Below, piece by piece: positions 23,510 through 32,064 of a stretch of DNA of 64,000 nucleotides (position 1 is the first letter of the stretch; each line of letters begins with the position of its first letter). The translations under genes and the position numbers were made by a program. This DNA comes from Pseudonocardia autotrophica. GTDB lineage: Bacteria; Actinomycetota; Actinomycetes; Mycobacteriales; Pseudonocardiaceae. Location of the stretch: positions 1-64,000 of the forward strand of contig NZ_JNYD01000024.1 of NCBI RefSeq assembly GCF_000717175.1. Direction: 5' to 3'. Below the pieces are notes generated by a model, which was not told the origin of the DNA, did not search any database, and saw only the letters and a program-made list of their open reading frames with translations.

Positions 23510-25915
23510 TCAGACGGTGACGCCCTCGCGTTCCAGGGCGTCCAGCTCGGCGTCGGACAGACCCAGGATCTCGGTGAGGACCTCGCGGGTGTGCTGGCCG
23601 AGGGCGGGGGCGGCGCCCTGCGGGCCCATCGCGCTCCGCGAGGCGATCCAGCCGACCGAGGGCAGCCGGCGGGGGCCGATCACGGCGTGCACGGTCTCGG
23701 GGAAGAAGCCACGCGCCGCGAGCACGGGGGAGCGGTAGACCTCGTCGACCCGCGCGACGGCCTCGGCCCCGACCCCCTTCGCCTGCAACGCCTTCGCCGC
23801 CTCCGCCGGCGTCCGCTGCTCCGTCCAGCGGGTCACCAGCGCCTCGAGCGCGTCCTCGTGCACCCGGCGCGCCGCGAGCGTGGCGAAGCGGGGGTCCGAG
23901 GCGAGCTCGGGGGAGCCGAGCACGACCGCCAGGGCGGCGAACTGGGCGTCGTCCTCGCAGGCGATCGCGACCCACTCGTCGTCGCCCGCGCAGCGGAACG
24001 TGCCGTGCGGGCTGGCCAGCTCGTCGCGGTTGCCGATCACCGGCACCTCGCCGCCCGTGGCCCCGGCGTACAGCACCGGCCACGGGAACGCGGCGAGGCA
24101 GGCCTCGAACATCGCCGTCTCGACGCGGACGCCCTCGCCGCAGGCCCGTGCCTGGTAGAGGGCGGCCACCGTCGCGATCGCGGTCGTGATCCCGGCCATC
24201 GGGTCGGGCAGCGACATGACCAGGTCCGTCGGTCCACCCCGGACGTCCCCGTTGGACGACGCGATGCCGCTCAGCGCGTCGATCAGCGAGCCGTAGGCCG
24301 TGCGGTCCCGGTAGGGGCCGGACTCGCCGAAGCCGGTCATCGAGACGGCGACGATCCGCGGGTTGATCTCCTTGAGCGTGTCGTAGGGCAGGCCCATCCG
24401 GGCCAGCGCGCCGGCGCTCATGTTGTCGATCACGACGTCGGCGGTCGCGATCAGCCCGCGCAGCAGCTCCATGCCGCGCGCCGTCTTCAGGTTCAGCGCC
24501 ACGCCGCGCTTGCCCTGGTTGTACTGGTTGAAGTAGCCGGACCGGTCGACGCCGACGATGCCGTCCGCGTACGGACCGAGGCCGCGGGTGGTCTCGAGCC
24601 GGGTTCCGGTCTCCACCCGCACGACGTCCGCGCCGAGGTGGGCCAGCTGCATCGCGGCGAACGGTCCGGCCCAGACCACGGTCAGGTCGACGACGCGCAC
24701 CCCGGCGAGGGGGCGCTCGGCGGGCGTGCCGGAGCCGGCCGGGTGCTCGGTGGGACCGGACCAGAGCGACGAGGCGTCGGCCTCGCCGTGGGCCGGCGCG
24801 GCCTCGCGGGGCGGCGGGACGGTGCCGTCGACCCGCCAGGGCCGCCCGGGCGTCGGCAGCGACTCGCCGCGGGCGCCGCCGAGCGCGACCGGCGGGAGGG
24901 ACCCGCGGGCGGCGAGGTGGTCCCACCCGAGGATGTCCCGGGCGCCGTGGATGGGCGCCGCCGCGATCCGGTGCACGCTCGCGAGCTCGAGGAACTCGGC
25001 GAGGGTGAACTCCGCCAGGTGCTCGCCGACGAACACGTCGAGGACGTCGGCGTTCTCGTCGCGGCCCGCGGTCGTCTCGAAGATCTCCAACGTGCCCCAG
25101 TCCGGCGAGCCGAGCATGGTGACCAGGCGGCGGAACTCCTCGTCGCGCGTGATCTGCATGAGCACGGTGCCGTCGCGGCAGGGGTAGAAGCCCCACGGCC
25201 CGACGCTGCGGTTGCCCTGCCGCACCGGCATCTCGCCGGTGTAGTGGTAGCGCGACATCGCGGTGGCCAGCACGCTCGCGACCGAGGCCTGCAGCGAGAC
25301 GTCGAGCCGTTGGCCCAGCCCGCTGCGCCGGCGCTCCACCAGCGCGCCGAGCAGGGAGAGCACCGCGCCGCACGCCGCGTGCACGCTCGACAGCTCGCCG
25401 CGGTAGCGCAGGGGGAGCGGGTCGGGGCCGCGCAGCGTGGTCGAGTTGATCGACAGCAGGCCTCCCGCGGCCAGCGCGAGCAGGTCGTTCGTGGGGTGGG
25501 GGCCGTCGCGGCCGGTGCGGCCGAAGGTCGACAGGTCGACGACGACGAGCTCCGGGCGGGCGGCTTCCAGTTCGGCGACGAGGTCGTCGCCGATCAGGTC
25601 CGACCCGTCACGGGTGGAGCGGAGCAGCACGTCGGCGCGGGCGGCCAGCAGGCGGACCGCGGGATCCTCGGCGACGACCGAGCGCTTGCCCGCGTGGAAG
25701 TAGGCGAACGAGGCGCTGCGCTCGGCGTCGGGCACCGACTTCGCGAACGGGCCGAGGGTGCGGAACGGGTCGCCCTCGGGGGCCTCCAGCAGCACGACCT
25801 CCGCGCCGAGATCGGCCAGCAGACGGCCCGCGTAGGCCGAGGCCAGCGTGTCCCCGGCCTCGAGGACGCGCAGGCCCGCGAGGGGGTGGTCGAACGACTG
25901 CGAACGTGACGTCAT
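23510..25915 (-). CDS. fused tandem class III (CaiB/BaiF) CoA-transferase
   Basis: About 801 aa from the ATG at 25915 (GGAAGG about 9 nt upstream; an ATG two codons earlier is too close to it). Two CaiB/BaiF domains are joined: N-domain about 5-385 (PLAGLRVLEAGDTLASAYAG) and C-domain about 410-800 (PLAGVRVVDLTVVWAGPFAA). The C-domain keeps the Asp expected to carry the glutamyl/aspartyl-CoA intermediate, in MSLPDPMAGITTAI. The matching N-domain position (RGELSSVHAACGAV) reads Ser, so that half is probably not catalytic. Other signatures: NQYNQGKRGVALNLKTARG and SMTGFGESGPYRDR. It follows the acyl-CoA synthetase in catabolic context but is separated by 66 bp. Confidence 0.9.
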   Translation of the reverse strand: MTSRSQSFDHPLAGLRVLEAGDTLASAYAGRLLADLGAEVVLLEAPEGDPFRTLGPFAKSVPDAERSASFAYFHAGKRSVVAEDPAVRLLAARADVLLRSTRDGSDLIGDDLVAELEAARPELVVVDLSTFGRTGRDGPHPTNDLLALAAGGLLSINSTTLRGPDPLPLRYRGELSSVHAACGAVLSLLGALVERRRSGLGQRLDVSLQASVASVLATAMSRYHYTGEMPVRQGNRSVGPWGFYPCRDGTVLMQITRDEEFRRLVTMLGSPDWGTLEIFETTAGRDENADVLDVFVGEHLAEFTLAEFLELASVHRIAAAPIHGARDILGWDHLAARGSLPPVALGGARGESLPTPGRPWRVDGTVPPPREAAPAHGEADASSLWSGPTEHPAGSGTPAERPLAGVRVVDLTVVWAGPFAAMQLAHLGADVVRVETGTRLETTRGLGPYADGIVGVDRSGYFNQYNQGKRGVALNLKTARGMELLRGLIATADVVIDNMSAGALARMGLPYDTLKEINPRIVAVSMTGFGESGPYRDRTAYGSLIDALSGIASSNGDVRGGPTDLVMSLPDPMAGITTAIATVAALYQARACGEGVRVETAMFEACLAAFPWPVLYAGATGGEVPVIGNRDELASPHGTFRCAGDDEWVAIACEDDAQFAALAVVLGSPELASDPRFATLAARRVHEDALEALVTRWTEQRTPAEAAKALQAKGVGAEAVARVDEVYRSPVLAARGFFPETVHAVIGPRRLPSVGWIASRSAMGPQGAAPALGQHTREVLTEILGLSDAELDALEREGVTV

Positions 25916-26054
25916 CGTCATTTCCTTCCGACGGTGACGCACGCTACAGGGCGAGAGGGGTGAGCGGGAGGGGGTGGGGGAGGGGAGGGACGGCGGGGCG
26001 CGAGGAGAGCGGCATGGATCCCTCACGCGTGTTGGAGGCTCGGGAGCGCGTGCC

Positions 26055-27266
26055 CTAGTCCGCGGGCGCCTCGTAGGTGTGGCCCGCCTTGCGGAGGCGT
26101 TCGATCAGGGTGTGGCCCAGGGCCGTGGCGGGGGTGAGGGAGCCCGCGCGGTCGGGGAGGTCGGTGTCGAGGGCGAGGGAGAGTGCGCTCTCGCCGAGCA
26201 TCACCGCGGTGGCGGCGTAGCCCGGGTCGCCCGAGCCCGCGACCCTGGCGGTGACCGTCCGGCCGTCGGCCGTGGTGCCGGTGAGGACGTGGCGGAAGAA
26301 GCCCTTGGCGCGCGCCTGCTCGCTCGGCCCGCTGCCCGGCTTGGGCAGCACGCGCTCCAGCAGCGCCCGGGTGGGCGGGAAGGCCGCGCCGCCGACCATC
26401 GCCCCCATCGCCCCGGTGATCGCGACCGAGGCCGCCGCACCGGCGAGCCCCCGCCCGGCCGCCATCCGCTCCTCGTAGCGCAGGCCGCGGCCGTAGGCCC
26501 AGTCCTGCAGGGCGTTGCTGCGCCGCACGATCCGGGTGTTGAACGGCGCCATGACGAACGGGGCGGTCCAGGAGCCGTCCGGCTCGCGGCGGGGCGGGCC
26601 GGCGTCGCGCGGCTGGTCCGGTGCGGGTTCGGCGGTGGGGTCGGGGCTCAGCGAGTGCGGTCGTAGCGCGATCCGCCGCGCCGCCGGGTCGCCCGCCACG
26701 CTCTCGACGTGCCCGAGCAGGGAGGCGAGCGTCCCGCCGCTGAACCCGCCGCGGGCCGTCGCGACCGCCCGGACCCGGCCCAGCTCGACGCCCGCGGCCT
26801 CGTGCAGCAGCAGGGTGCCGAGGTCCGAGGGGATGGAGTCGTACCCGCAGGAGTGGACGATCCGGGCTCCGGTCCCGCGGGCGACGGCGTCGTACCGGTC
26901 GATCGCCTCGCGGACGAACAGCACCTCGCCGGTCAGGTCGGCGTAGTGGGTTCCGGCCCGCGCGCACGCCTCGACCAGCGGCAGGCCGTACTGCGCGTAC
27001 GGCCCCACGGTCGTGACGACGACGCGCGCCGACCCCGCGAGCGCGGCCAGCGAGGACGGGTCGGTCGAGTCCGCGGTGACGAGCGGCCAGTCCCGGGCCC
27101 GCTCCGGCAGCCCGTCCCGGACCTGCTCCAGCTTCTCCCGCGACCGCCCGGCGAGCGCGATCCGCACGCCGTCCGGGGCGGCGCCCGCGAGGTAGCCGGC
27201 CAGCAGGGCCCCGACGAACCCCGTGGCCCCGAAGACGACCAGATCGTGCTCCCGCTCCGTGCTCAT
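26055..27266 (-). CDS. saccharopine dehydrogenase-like / trans-acting enoyl reductase family protein
   Basis: 403 aa from the ATG at 27266. The N-terminal Rossmann motif is LVVFGATGFVGALLAGYL, followed by IALAGRSREKLEQVRDGL, VVTTVGPYAQYGLPLVEACA, GTHYADLTGEVLFVREAIDR and RIVHSCGYDSIPSDLGT. This matches the mycobacterial group that includes the trans-acting enoyl reductase of phenolphthiocerol lipid synthesis, and the related saccharopine-dehydrogenase-annotated membrane proteins. A glycine/alanine-rich helix (LAGAAASVAITGAMGAMVGG) could touch the membrane. A lipid reductase role is a family-based guess; no polyketide synthase is nearby. Confidence 0.85.
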   Translation of the reverse strand: MSTEREHDLVVFGATGFVGALLAGYLAGAAPDGVRIALAGRSREKLEQVRDGLPERARDWPLVTADSTDPSSLAALAGSARVVVTTVGPYAQYGLPLVEACARAGTHYADLTGEVLFVREAIDRYDAVARGTGARIVHSCGYDSIPSDLGTLLLHEAAGVELGRVRAVATARGGFSGGTLASLLGHVESVAGDPAARRIALRPHSLSPDPTAEPAPDQPRDAGPPRREPDGSWTAPFVMAPFNTRIVRRSNALQDWAYGRGLRYEERMAAGRGLAGAAASVAITGAMGAMVGGAAFPPTRALLERVLPKPGSGPSEQARAKGFFRHVLTGTTADGRTVTARVAGSGDPGYAATAVMLGESALSLALDTDLPDRAGSLTPATALGHTLIERLRKAGHTYEAPAD

Positions 27267-27460
27267 GCCCGCATCGTGCCGGGTGCCCGCCCAATCCGCG
27301 CGCGGTACCGCGCCGACCACCCCGCACCCCGCCCGACTCCCGACGGCGCACGCGGTTCGATCACCCCCGCCGATCACGCAGCGGGACGGCGCGCGCGGGA
27401 AGGGCTAGGGTCGGCCGCGACGTCGCGTGCCCACCGGTCCGTCTCCCGAGGAGTCCCCGC

Positions 27461-28957
27461 GTGCCCGAGTCCCGCCCTCAGACGATCGCCTACCCCGGTC
27501 CCGGTTCGCGCCCCTTCCGCCGCGACCAGGAGCCGTTGAAGCCGCACGTCATCGTGCTGTTCGGCGCCACCGGCGACCTGGCCAAGCGCAAGCTGCTCCC
27601 CGGCCTCGCGTACCTGTGCGAGTCGTCGCTGGCCCCCGAGGTCCGCATCGTCGGCACGGCGATGGAGGACATGACCACCGACCAGTTCCGCGAGCTGGCG
27701 CACACCGCCGTGCAGTCCTTCGGCACCCACAAGTCCGACGACGACGCGTGGGCCCGGTTCGCCGACCGGCTGACCTACGTGCCGCAGGGCGCCGGGCCGG
27801 AGGGGCTCACCGCCGCGGTGAAGGAGGCCGAGGCCAGGCTCGGCGAGGACGTGCAGCGGCTGCACTACCTGTCCGTGCCGCCGAAGGCGGCCCAGGCCGT
27901 GATCGCGATGCTGCGCGACGCCGACCTCGTCGACCGCTCGCGGGTGGTCATGGAGAAGCCGTTCGGGCACGACCTGCCCAGCGCGATCGAGCTGAACGAC
28001 TACGTGCACAAGGTGTTCGACGAGTCGCAGATCTTCCGGATCGACCACTTCCTGGGCAAGGAGGCGGCGCAGAACATCCTCGCGTTCCGCTTCGCCAACG
28101 GCCTGTTCGAGCCGATCTGGAACCGCAACTTCATCGACCACGTGCAGATCGACATCCCCGAGACGCTCGGGCTGGACGAGCGGGCCAACTTCTACGAGTC
28201 GACCGGCGCCTACAAGGACATGGTCGTCACGCACCTGATGCAGGTCATGGCGTTCGTGGCGATGGAGCCGCCGACGGCGCTGGAGCCGCGGGCGATCAGC
28301 GAGGAGAAGAACAAGGTCTTCCGCTCGCTGCTGCCGGTGCACCCGTGGGACGTCGTGCGCGGCCAGTACAGCGGCTACCGCGAGGAGAAGGGCGTCGCCC
28401 GCGACTCGGACACCGAGACGTTCATCGCGCTCCGGGTCGGCCTGGACAACTGGCGCTGGGCGGGCGTGCCGTTCTACCTGCGCACCGGCAAGAGGATGGC
28501 CGAGGGCCAGCGGATCATCTCGATCGCGTTCAAGGAGGCGCCGCGGACGATGTTCCCGGCGGGGTCCGGCGTCGGCACCCAGGGCCCGGACCACCTCACC
28601 TTCGACCTCGCCGACTCCTCCAAGGTCTCGCTGTCGTTCTACGGCAAGCGGCCCGGGCCGGGCTTCCGGCTGGAGAAGCTGTCGATGCAGTTCTCCACGC
28701 AGGAGACCGAGTCCGCCGGCGACGTGCTCGAGGCCTACGAGCGGCTGATCCTCGACGCCATGCGGGGCGACCACACCCTGTTCACCACGGCCGAGGGCAT
28801 CGAGTCGCTGTGGGAACGGTCCATGCCGCTGCTGGAGGACCCGCCGCCGGCGAAGAACTACCCCGTCGGGTCGTGGGGGCCGAATGCGATCCACCAGCTG
28901 ATCGCGCCGAACGCGTGGCGGCTGCCGTTCGAGCGGGCCTGGCGCGAGCGGCGCTAG
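27461..28957 (+). CDS. zwf: glucose-6-phosphate 1-dehydrogenase
   Basis: 498 aa. It oxidises glucose-6-phosphate to 6-phosphogluconolactone with NAD(P). The cofactor motif is VIVLFGATGDLAKRKLLPGL; the active-site block RIDHFLGKEAAQNILAFRFA contains the conserved RIDHxLGKE with the catalytic His; NRNFIDHVQIDIPETLGLDE and WRWAGVPFYLRTGKRM are also standard. It is a stand-alone copy with no pgl, gnd, tal or tkt neighbours, so it is probably a second isozyme rather than the pentose-phosphate operon copy. The GTG start is preceded by CCGAGGAG. Its TAG stop overlaps the TAG stop of the convergent gene in a shared CTAG. Confidence 0.95.
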   Translation: MPESRPQTIAYPGPGSRPFRRDQEPLKPHVIVLFGATGDLAKRKLLPGLAYLCESSLAPEVRIVGTAMEDMTTDQFRELAHTAVQSFGTHKSDDDAWARFADRLTYVPQGAGPEGLTAAVKEAEARLGEDVQRLHYLSVPPKAAQAVIAMLRDADLVDRSRVVMEKPFGHDLPSAIELNDYVHKVFDESQIFRIDHFLGKEAAQNILAFRFANGLFEPIWNRNFIDHVQIDIPETLGLDERANFYESTGAYKDMVVTHLMQVMAFVAMEPPTALEPRAISEEKNKVFRSLLPVHPWDVVRGQYSGYREEKGVARDSDTETFIALRVGLDNWRWAGVPFYLRTGKRMAEGQRIISIAFKEAPRTMFPAGSGVGTQGPDHLTFDLADSSKVSLSFYGKRPGPGFRLEKLSMQFSTQETESAGDVLEAYERLILDAMRGDHTLFTTAEGIESLWERSMPLLEDPPPAKNYPVGSWGPNAIHQLIAPNAWRLPFERAWRERR

Positions 28958-29580
28958 CGGTCCCAGAGGGGGTGCGGGTCGCGGCCGGCGAGCATGAGGA
29001 ACCGGTCGCGCCAGGACACGTCCGCGGGCACCGGCGTCAGCGGCTCGCCGAACAGGCCGAGCTCGCGCCAGCGCGCCGCCTCCGGCTCGGTGTGCTCCCA
29101 GAGCGCCCGGGCTAGGTCCTCGGTCAGCGGGTTGACCGAGCCGCGGTGCACCGACACCTCGTGCGCCGTGAACGCGGTACAGACCGCCCGCCGCCACAGC
29201 AGCTCCCCGGCGGGCAGCCCGTCGCCGGCGGCCCTCGTCGGGTCGGCGACGGCCGCGGCCGCGGCGCACGCCTTGTCGGAAACCTCGCGGGCCAGCGCGG
29301 GGAGGTCCCGCCGGTGCTCGAGGTCGGTGAGGTCGGCGAGCTCGGCCGCGCCCTCCGGCTCGCGCCCGGCCAGCAGGTCCGGCAATGCCGCGTTGGCCCG
29401 GACGTGGTGGCGGACCAGGGCGTCGAGCGGGGTCGGCCGGGCGGGTTCCGGCCCGTCGGGCAGCGGCGGGACGCGGATGCGCCACTGGTCCGGCGCCACC
29501 CCGTCGAGCACCTGGTTCAGCACCCGCTCGGCCTCGATCAGGCATTCCGCTGCACGCAGCATCCGCGCTCCCGTCCACAT
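28954..29580 (-). CDS. DinB/maleylpyruvate isomerase-type metal-binding fold protein
   Basis: 208 aa from the ATG at 29580; an ATG at 29562 is also possible. The layout (TPLDALVRHHVRANAALPDL near residue 65, a helical bundle, then LLWRRAVCTAFTAHEVSVHR near 145) matches the actinobacterial family annotated as TIGR03086 or mycothiol-dependent maleylpyruvate isomerase-like, where three histidines bind a divalent metal. H-H at about 72-73 and the H-E and V-H-R histidines are candidates. The substrate is unknown; mycothiol-dependent transferases share the fold. The stop codon overlaps zwf's on the opposite strand. Confidence 0.65.
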   Translation of the reverse strand: MWTGARMLRAAECLIEAERVLNQVLDGVAPDQWRIRVPPLPDGPEPARPTPLDALVRHHVRANAALPDLLAGREPEGAAELADLTDLEHRRDLPALAREVSDKACAAAAAVADPTRAAGDGLPAGELLWRRAVCTAFTAHEVSVHRGSVNPLTEDLARALWEHTEPEAARWRELGLFGEPLTPVPADVSWRDRFLMLAGRDPHPLWDR

Positions 29581-29701
29581 CGGTGTCGACGTCCGCCGAC
29601 GATCACAGCACGGAGCCGGGTTCCGCACCGGCCGGATGGAGCAAAGTGAGTCACCCGGCCGCCGGTACGACGCGTCCGGCGCGCGTGGCGGACGGGGCGC
29701 G

Positions 29702-29707
29702 TAGCGT
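29702..29707 (+). promoter_or_regulatory. -10 element of a candidate leaderless promoter for the Nei-like gene
   Basis: TAGCGT fits TAnnnT and ends 6 nt before the GTG at 29714, the expected spacing for a leaderless transcript. No Shine-Dalgarno is present. This supports GTG at 29714 as the true start and hence the unusual Met-Ala N-terminus of the protein. Confidence 0.5.
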
Positions 29708-29713
29708 GCGGGC

Positions 29714-30487
29714 GTGGCCGAGGGCGACTCCATCGCACGGCTGGCCGCCCGGCTGCACGCGGCGACGGCGGGCCGCACGGTCGTCGGCGGCGCCTTCCGG
29801 CATCCCCGCCTCGCCCTCGCCGACCTGTCCGGACAGCGCATCGAGGCCTGGCTGCCGCGCGGCAAGCACCTGTTGATGCGGACGTCGGCCGGCCTGACCC
29901 TGCACTCGCACCTGCGGATGAGCGGGTCGTGGTCGGTGCTCGGCCCCGGGAAGCGGCTGCCGCGGTCGGTGGAGGCCCGCGTCCTGCTCCGGCTCGACGA
30001 CGGCCGCACCCTGGCCGGCGTCGCGCTGCCCGTCCTCGACCTGGTCCTGACACGGGACGAGGCCCGCGTCGTCGGGCACCTGGGACCGGACCTGCTGGCC
30101 GCGGACTTCGACGACGGCCGCGCCGCCCGTCGGCTGCGCGCCACCCCGGACACCGCCGCGATCGCCGCACTGCTGGACCAGCGCCGGGTCGCCGGGCTGG
30201 GCAACATGTGGGCGGGCGAGCTGTGCTTCCTCCACCGCGTGAACCCGTGGCGGCCGATCGGGGAGGTCGACGTCGGCCCCCTGCTCGACGACGCCCGGGC
30301 GCGGCTGCGCGAGGCCGTCGCCACCAACCCGCGGCAGGTCACCACCGGCGACCCGCGCCACCCGCACTGGGTCTACGGCCGGGCGCGCCGGCCCTGCCAC
30401 CGCTGCGGCACCCCCGTCGCCTTCCGGCCCGCGGCGCGCACGCCGCACGGCCGGGAGACCTGGTGGTGCCCCGGCTGCCAGCGGTGA
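29714..30487 (+). CDS. Fpg/Nei-family DNA glycosylase with Ala at the catalytic N-terminal position
   Basis: 257 aa, close to mycobacterial Nei2 in length. The enzyme family excises oxidised bases and cuts the strand by beta/delta elimination. The N-terminus is MAEGDSIARLAARL instead of the canonical MPEGD; Pro2 is normally the Schiff-base nucleophile. The following Glu3, the conserved Lys-containing loop (WLPRGKHLLMRTSAGLTLHS), the H2TH region (DQRRVAGLGNMWAGELCFLH) and the C4 zinc finger (CHRCGTPVAF ... WWCPGCQR) are all intact. Either the free amine of Ala2 replaces proline or the protein has altered activity. It is a single-gene unit. Confidence 0.88.
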   Translation: MAEGDSIARLAARLHAATAGRTVVGGAFRHPRLALADLSGQRIEAWLPRGKHLLMRTSAGLTLHSHLRMSGSWSVLGPGKRLPRSVEARVLLRLDDGRTLAGVALPVLDLVLTRDEARVVGHLGPDLLAADFDDGRAARRLRATPDTAAIAALLDQRRVAGLGNMWAGELCFLHRVNPWRPIGEVDVGPLLDDARARLREAVATNPRQVTTGDPRHPHWVYGRARRPCHRCGTPVAFRPAARTPHGRETWWCPGCQR

Positions 30488-30494
30488 GCACGGC

Positions 30495-30701
30495 CTAACG
30501 GGGCGGCTCCTCCCGCCAGTCCCCGCTCGCGCCGGAGTTCGGGCCGCCCTCGCGCTCCCGCGGCGTCTCCTCGGACGGCGCGGAGGGCTCCGGCGAACCG
30601 GCGCGCTCGCGCGGGTCGCCGTGGTCCATGCGGTCCTCCCGGTCCCGGTGGAAGACACGCCCGGGCGCCTCGGCGGGATCGGGGGTGGGCTCGGTCGGCA
30701 T
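30495..30701 (-). CDS. small hydrophilic, disordered protein of unknown function
   Basis: 68 aa, rich in Pro, Glu, Arg, Gly and Ser (DHGDPRERAGSPEPSAPSEE), with no predicted fold or membrane segment. It is convergent with the glycosylase gene, 7 bp apart, and divergent from the STAS gene. Codon use agrees with its neighbours (strong GC at third positions), which argues for a real gene, but there is no clear ribosome binding site and no recognised homologue. Confidence is moderate only. Confidence 0.45.
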   Translation of the reverse strand: MPTEPTPDPAEAPGRVFHRDREDRMDHGDPRERAGSPEPSAPSEETPREREGGPNSGASGDWREEPPR

Positions 30702-30866
30702 GGGCCCGGGTTCCCCCGGACGGAGCGCCCAACCGTCCTCCGCGTGACGAACGATCGCGCATCCGGATGGTCGCCGTCGCGCCGGGGCGGCTGCGGGGAG
30801 GTACGGTCGTGGGCACACTGGTCCGGAGTCGAGAAGCCTGCTCCCACGCCGAGAGGACGAGATCCC

Positions 30867-31337
30867 GTGTGCCCCGCTCCAGACAGTGCCGAGTGTGCCG
30901 GAACCGGCCCCGCGCCGGGCCTGCCGCCGGACCTGCCCGAGGTCGCGGCATGGTGCGGTGCGGCCGGCGACTGGGAACGACTCGACGAGCCCGGCAGCGG
31001 CATCGAGCTGCACCTGTGCCGCGCGGGCGAACGCATCCGGGTGCTCGCGGTGCGCGGCGAGATCGACGCGGCGGAGGCCGCCGCCTTCCAAGACGCCGCG
31101 ATCGACCTGGTCCGCACGGCCAGGTACCTGGTCGTCGACCTGTCGGGCGTCCGCTTCCTCGCCTCCCGCGGGCTCGCGGCGCTCGTCCGCACCCAGCGCG
31201 CGGCCGAGGCCGTCGGCACCGCCCTCTACGTGATCACCGGCGGCAGCCGGGTCGTGCTCCGTCCGATGCAGGTGACGGGCGTCGACGGCCAGCTGCAGCT
31301 CGTCGGCGCGCTCGAGGACCTCGAGCGCCCCGCCTGA
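30867..31337 (+). CDS. STAS-domain protein, anti-sigma factor antagonist-like
   Basis: 156 aa from the GTG at 30867, with GAGAGGA about 9 nt upstream. After a Pro/Ala-rich N-terminus of about 45 residues, the STAS fold begins (RIRVLAVRGEIDAAEAAAFQ) and continues with YLVVDLSGVRFLASRGLAAL. The usual D-S-S-G loop is L-A-S-R-G here: the Ser and Gly are kept but the preceding Asp is lost. It may be a regulated antagonist for an unlinked kinase, or for the switch kinase encoded at 5612. A TACGGT hexamer near 30800 is a possible -10. Confidence 0.8.
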   Translation: MCPAPDSAECAGTGPAPGLPPDLPEVAAWCGAAGDWERLDEPGSGIELHLCRAGERIRVLAVRGEIDAAEAAAFQDAAIDLVRTARYLVVDLSGVRFLASRGLAALVRTQRAAEAVGTALYVITGGSRVVLRPMQVTGVDGQLQLVGALEDLERPA

Positions 31338-31341
31338 CGGG

Positions 31342-32064
31342 TCACGCGCCCAGCCCGCGCAGCAGGTCCGCCAGGCCACCGACCGCGCGCCCCTCGGTCC
31401 GCGCGCTCGTCCGCGCCCGGACGTCCGTGGGGGAGACGACCCGGTACCCCGCCGCCCGCAGCCGTGCCAGCAGTGCGTGCTCCTCGCCGGACGGGACCGC
31501 CGGAAAGCCGCCGACCCGCACGAACGCCTCCGCCCGCACCCCGAGATTCGCCGCGTAGGCATGGGTGTGCCGGTCGGTGCCGGTGCCCGCGCGGACGAGG
31601 TCCGTGTAGCGGCAGAGCACGTCGGCCGGCAACACCTCGGGGTCGTCGAGGTCCACGACGCCGGCCACCGCGTCCGCCCCGCGCCGGGTGTGCCGGAGGT
31701 GGTCGGCGACCCAGCTCGGCGGAACGACGGTGTCCGCGTCGGTGCTGAGCAGCCAGGTCCGGGCGGGCAGCCGGGCCAGCAGCCGTCGCGCGCCCAGGGT
31801 GCGCAGCTCGCCGATCGTGCGCGCCGCCGTGTTCCGGACGACCTCGGCGTGCGGGGCCGCGACCATCTCGGTCCCGTCCGTGCACCGGTCCGCGACCACG
31901 CAGATCGCGCCGGGCAGCCCGGCGCCCGCCAGCGCCACGCGGACCGAGCGCAGGCACGACCCGAGCCGTTCCGCCTCGTCCCGCGCGGGGACCACGACCG
32001 CGACGGCCTCGACGGCCTCGACGGGCCCGCCCCCCGGCGCGAACGCGGCGTACGGGCCGTTCAC
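31342..32064 (-). CDS. family 2 glycosyltransferase
   Basis: 240 aa from a GTG that overlaps the upstream stop (GTGA). The GT-A fold shows VAVVVPARDEAERLGSCLRS at the nucleotide-sugar site, CVVADRCTDGTEMVA, and the metal-binding motif in WLLSTDADTVVPPSWVADHL. The C-terminal part (HAYAANLGVRAEAFVRVGGF, PSGEEHALLARLRAAGYRV) carries the acceptor-side Glu-Glu. It is the last gene of a three-gene operon with a PIG-L/methyltransferase fusion and an acyl-CoA-dehydrogenase-like protein. The product is probably a modified glycoside or glycolipid, but no acceptor is known. Confidence 0.88.
   Translation of the reverse strand: MNGPYAAFAPGGGPVEAVEAVAVVVPARDEAERLGSCLRSVRVALAGAGLPGAICVVADRCTDGTEMVAAPHAEVVRNTAARTIGELRTLGARRLLARLPARTWLLSTDADTVVPPSWVADHLRHTRRGADAVAGVVDLDDPEVLPADVLCRYTDLVRAGTGTDRHTHAYAANLGVRAEAFVRVGGFPAVPSGEEHALLARLRAAGYRVVSPTDVRARTSARTEGRAVGGLADLLRGLGA

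Noticed and set aside
21917..25909. 1330-codon plus-strand frame opposite the acyl-CoA synthetase and CoA-transferase genes
   Set aside because: No domain or motif is recognisable, the residues are His/Arg/Gly-biased as expected for a shadow frame, and both minus-strand genes are unambiguous.
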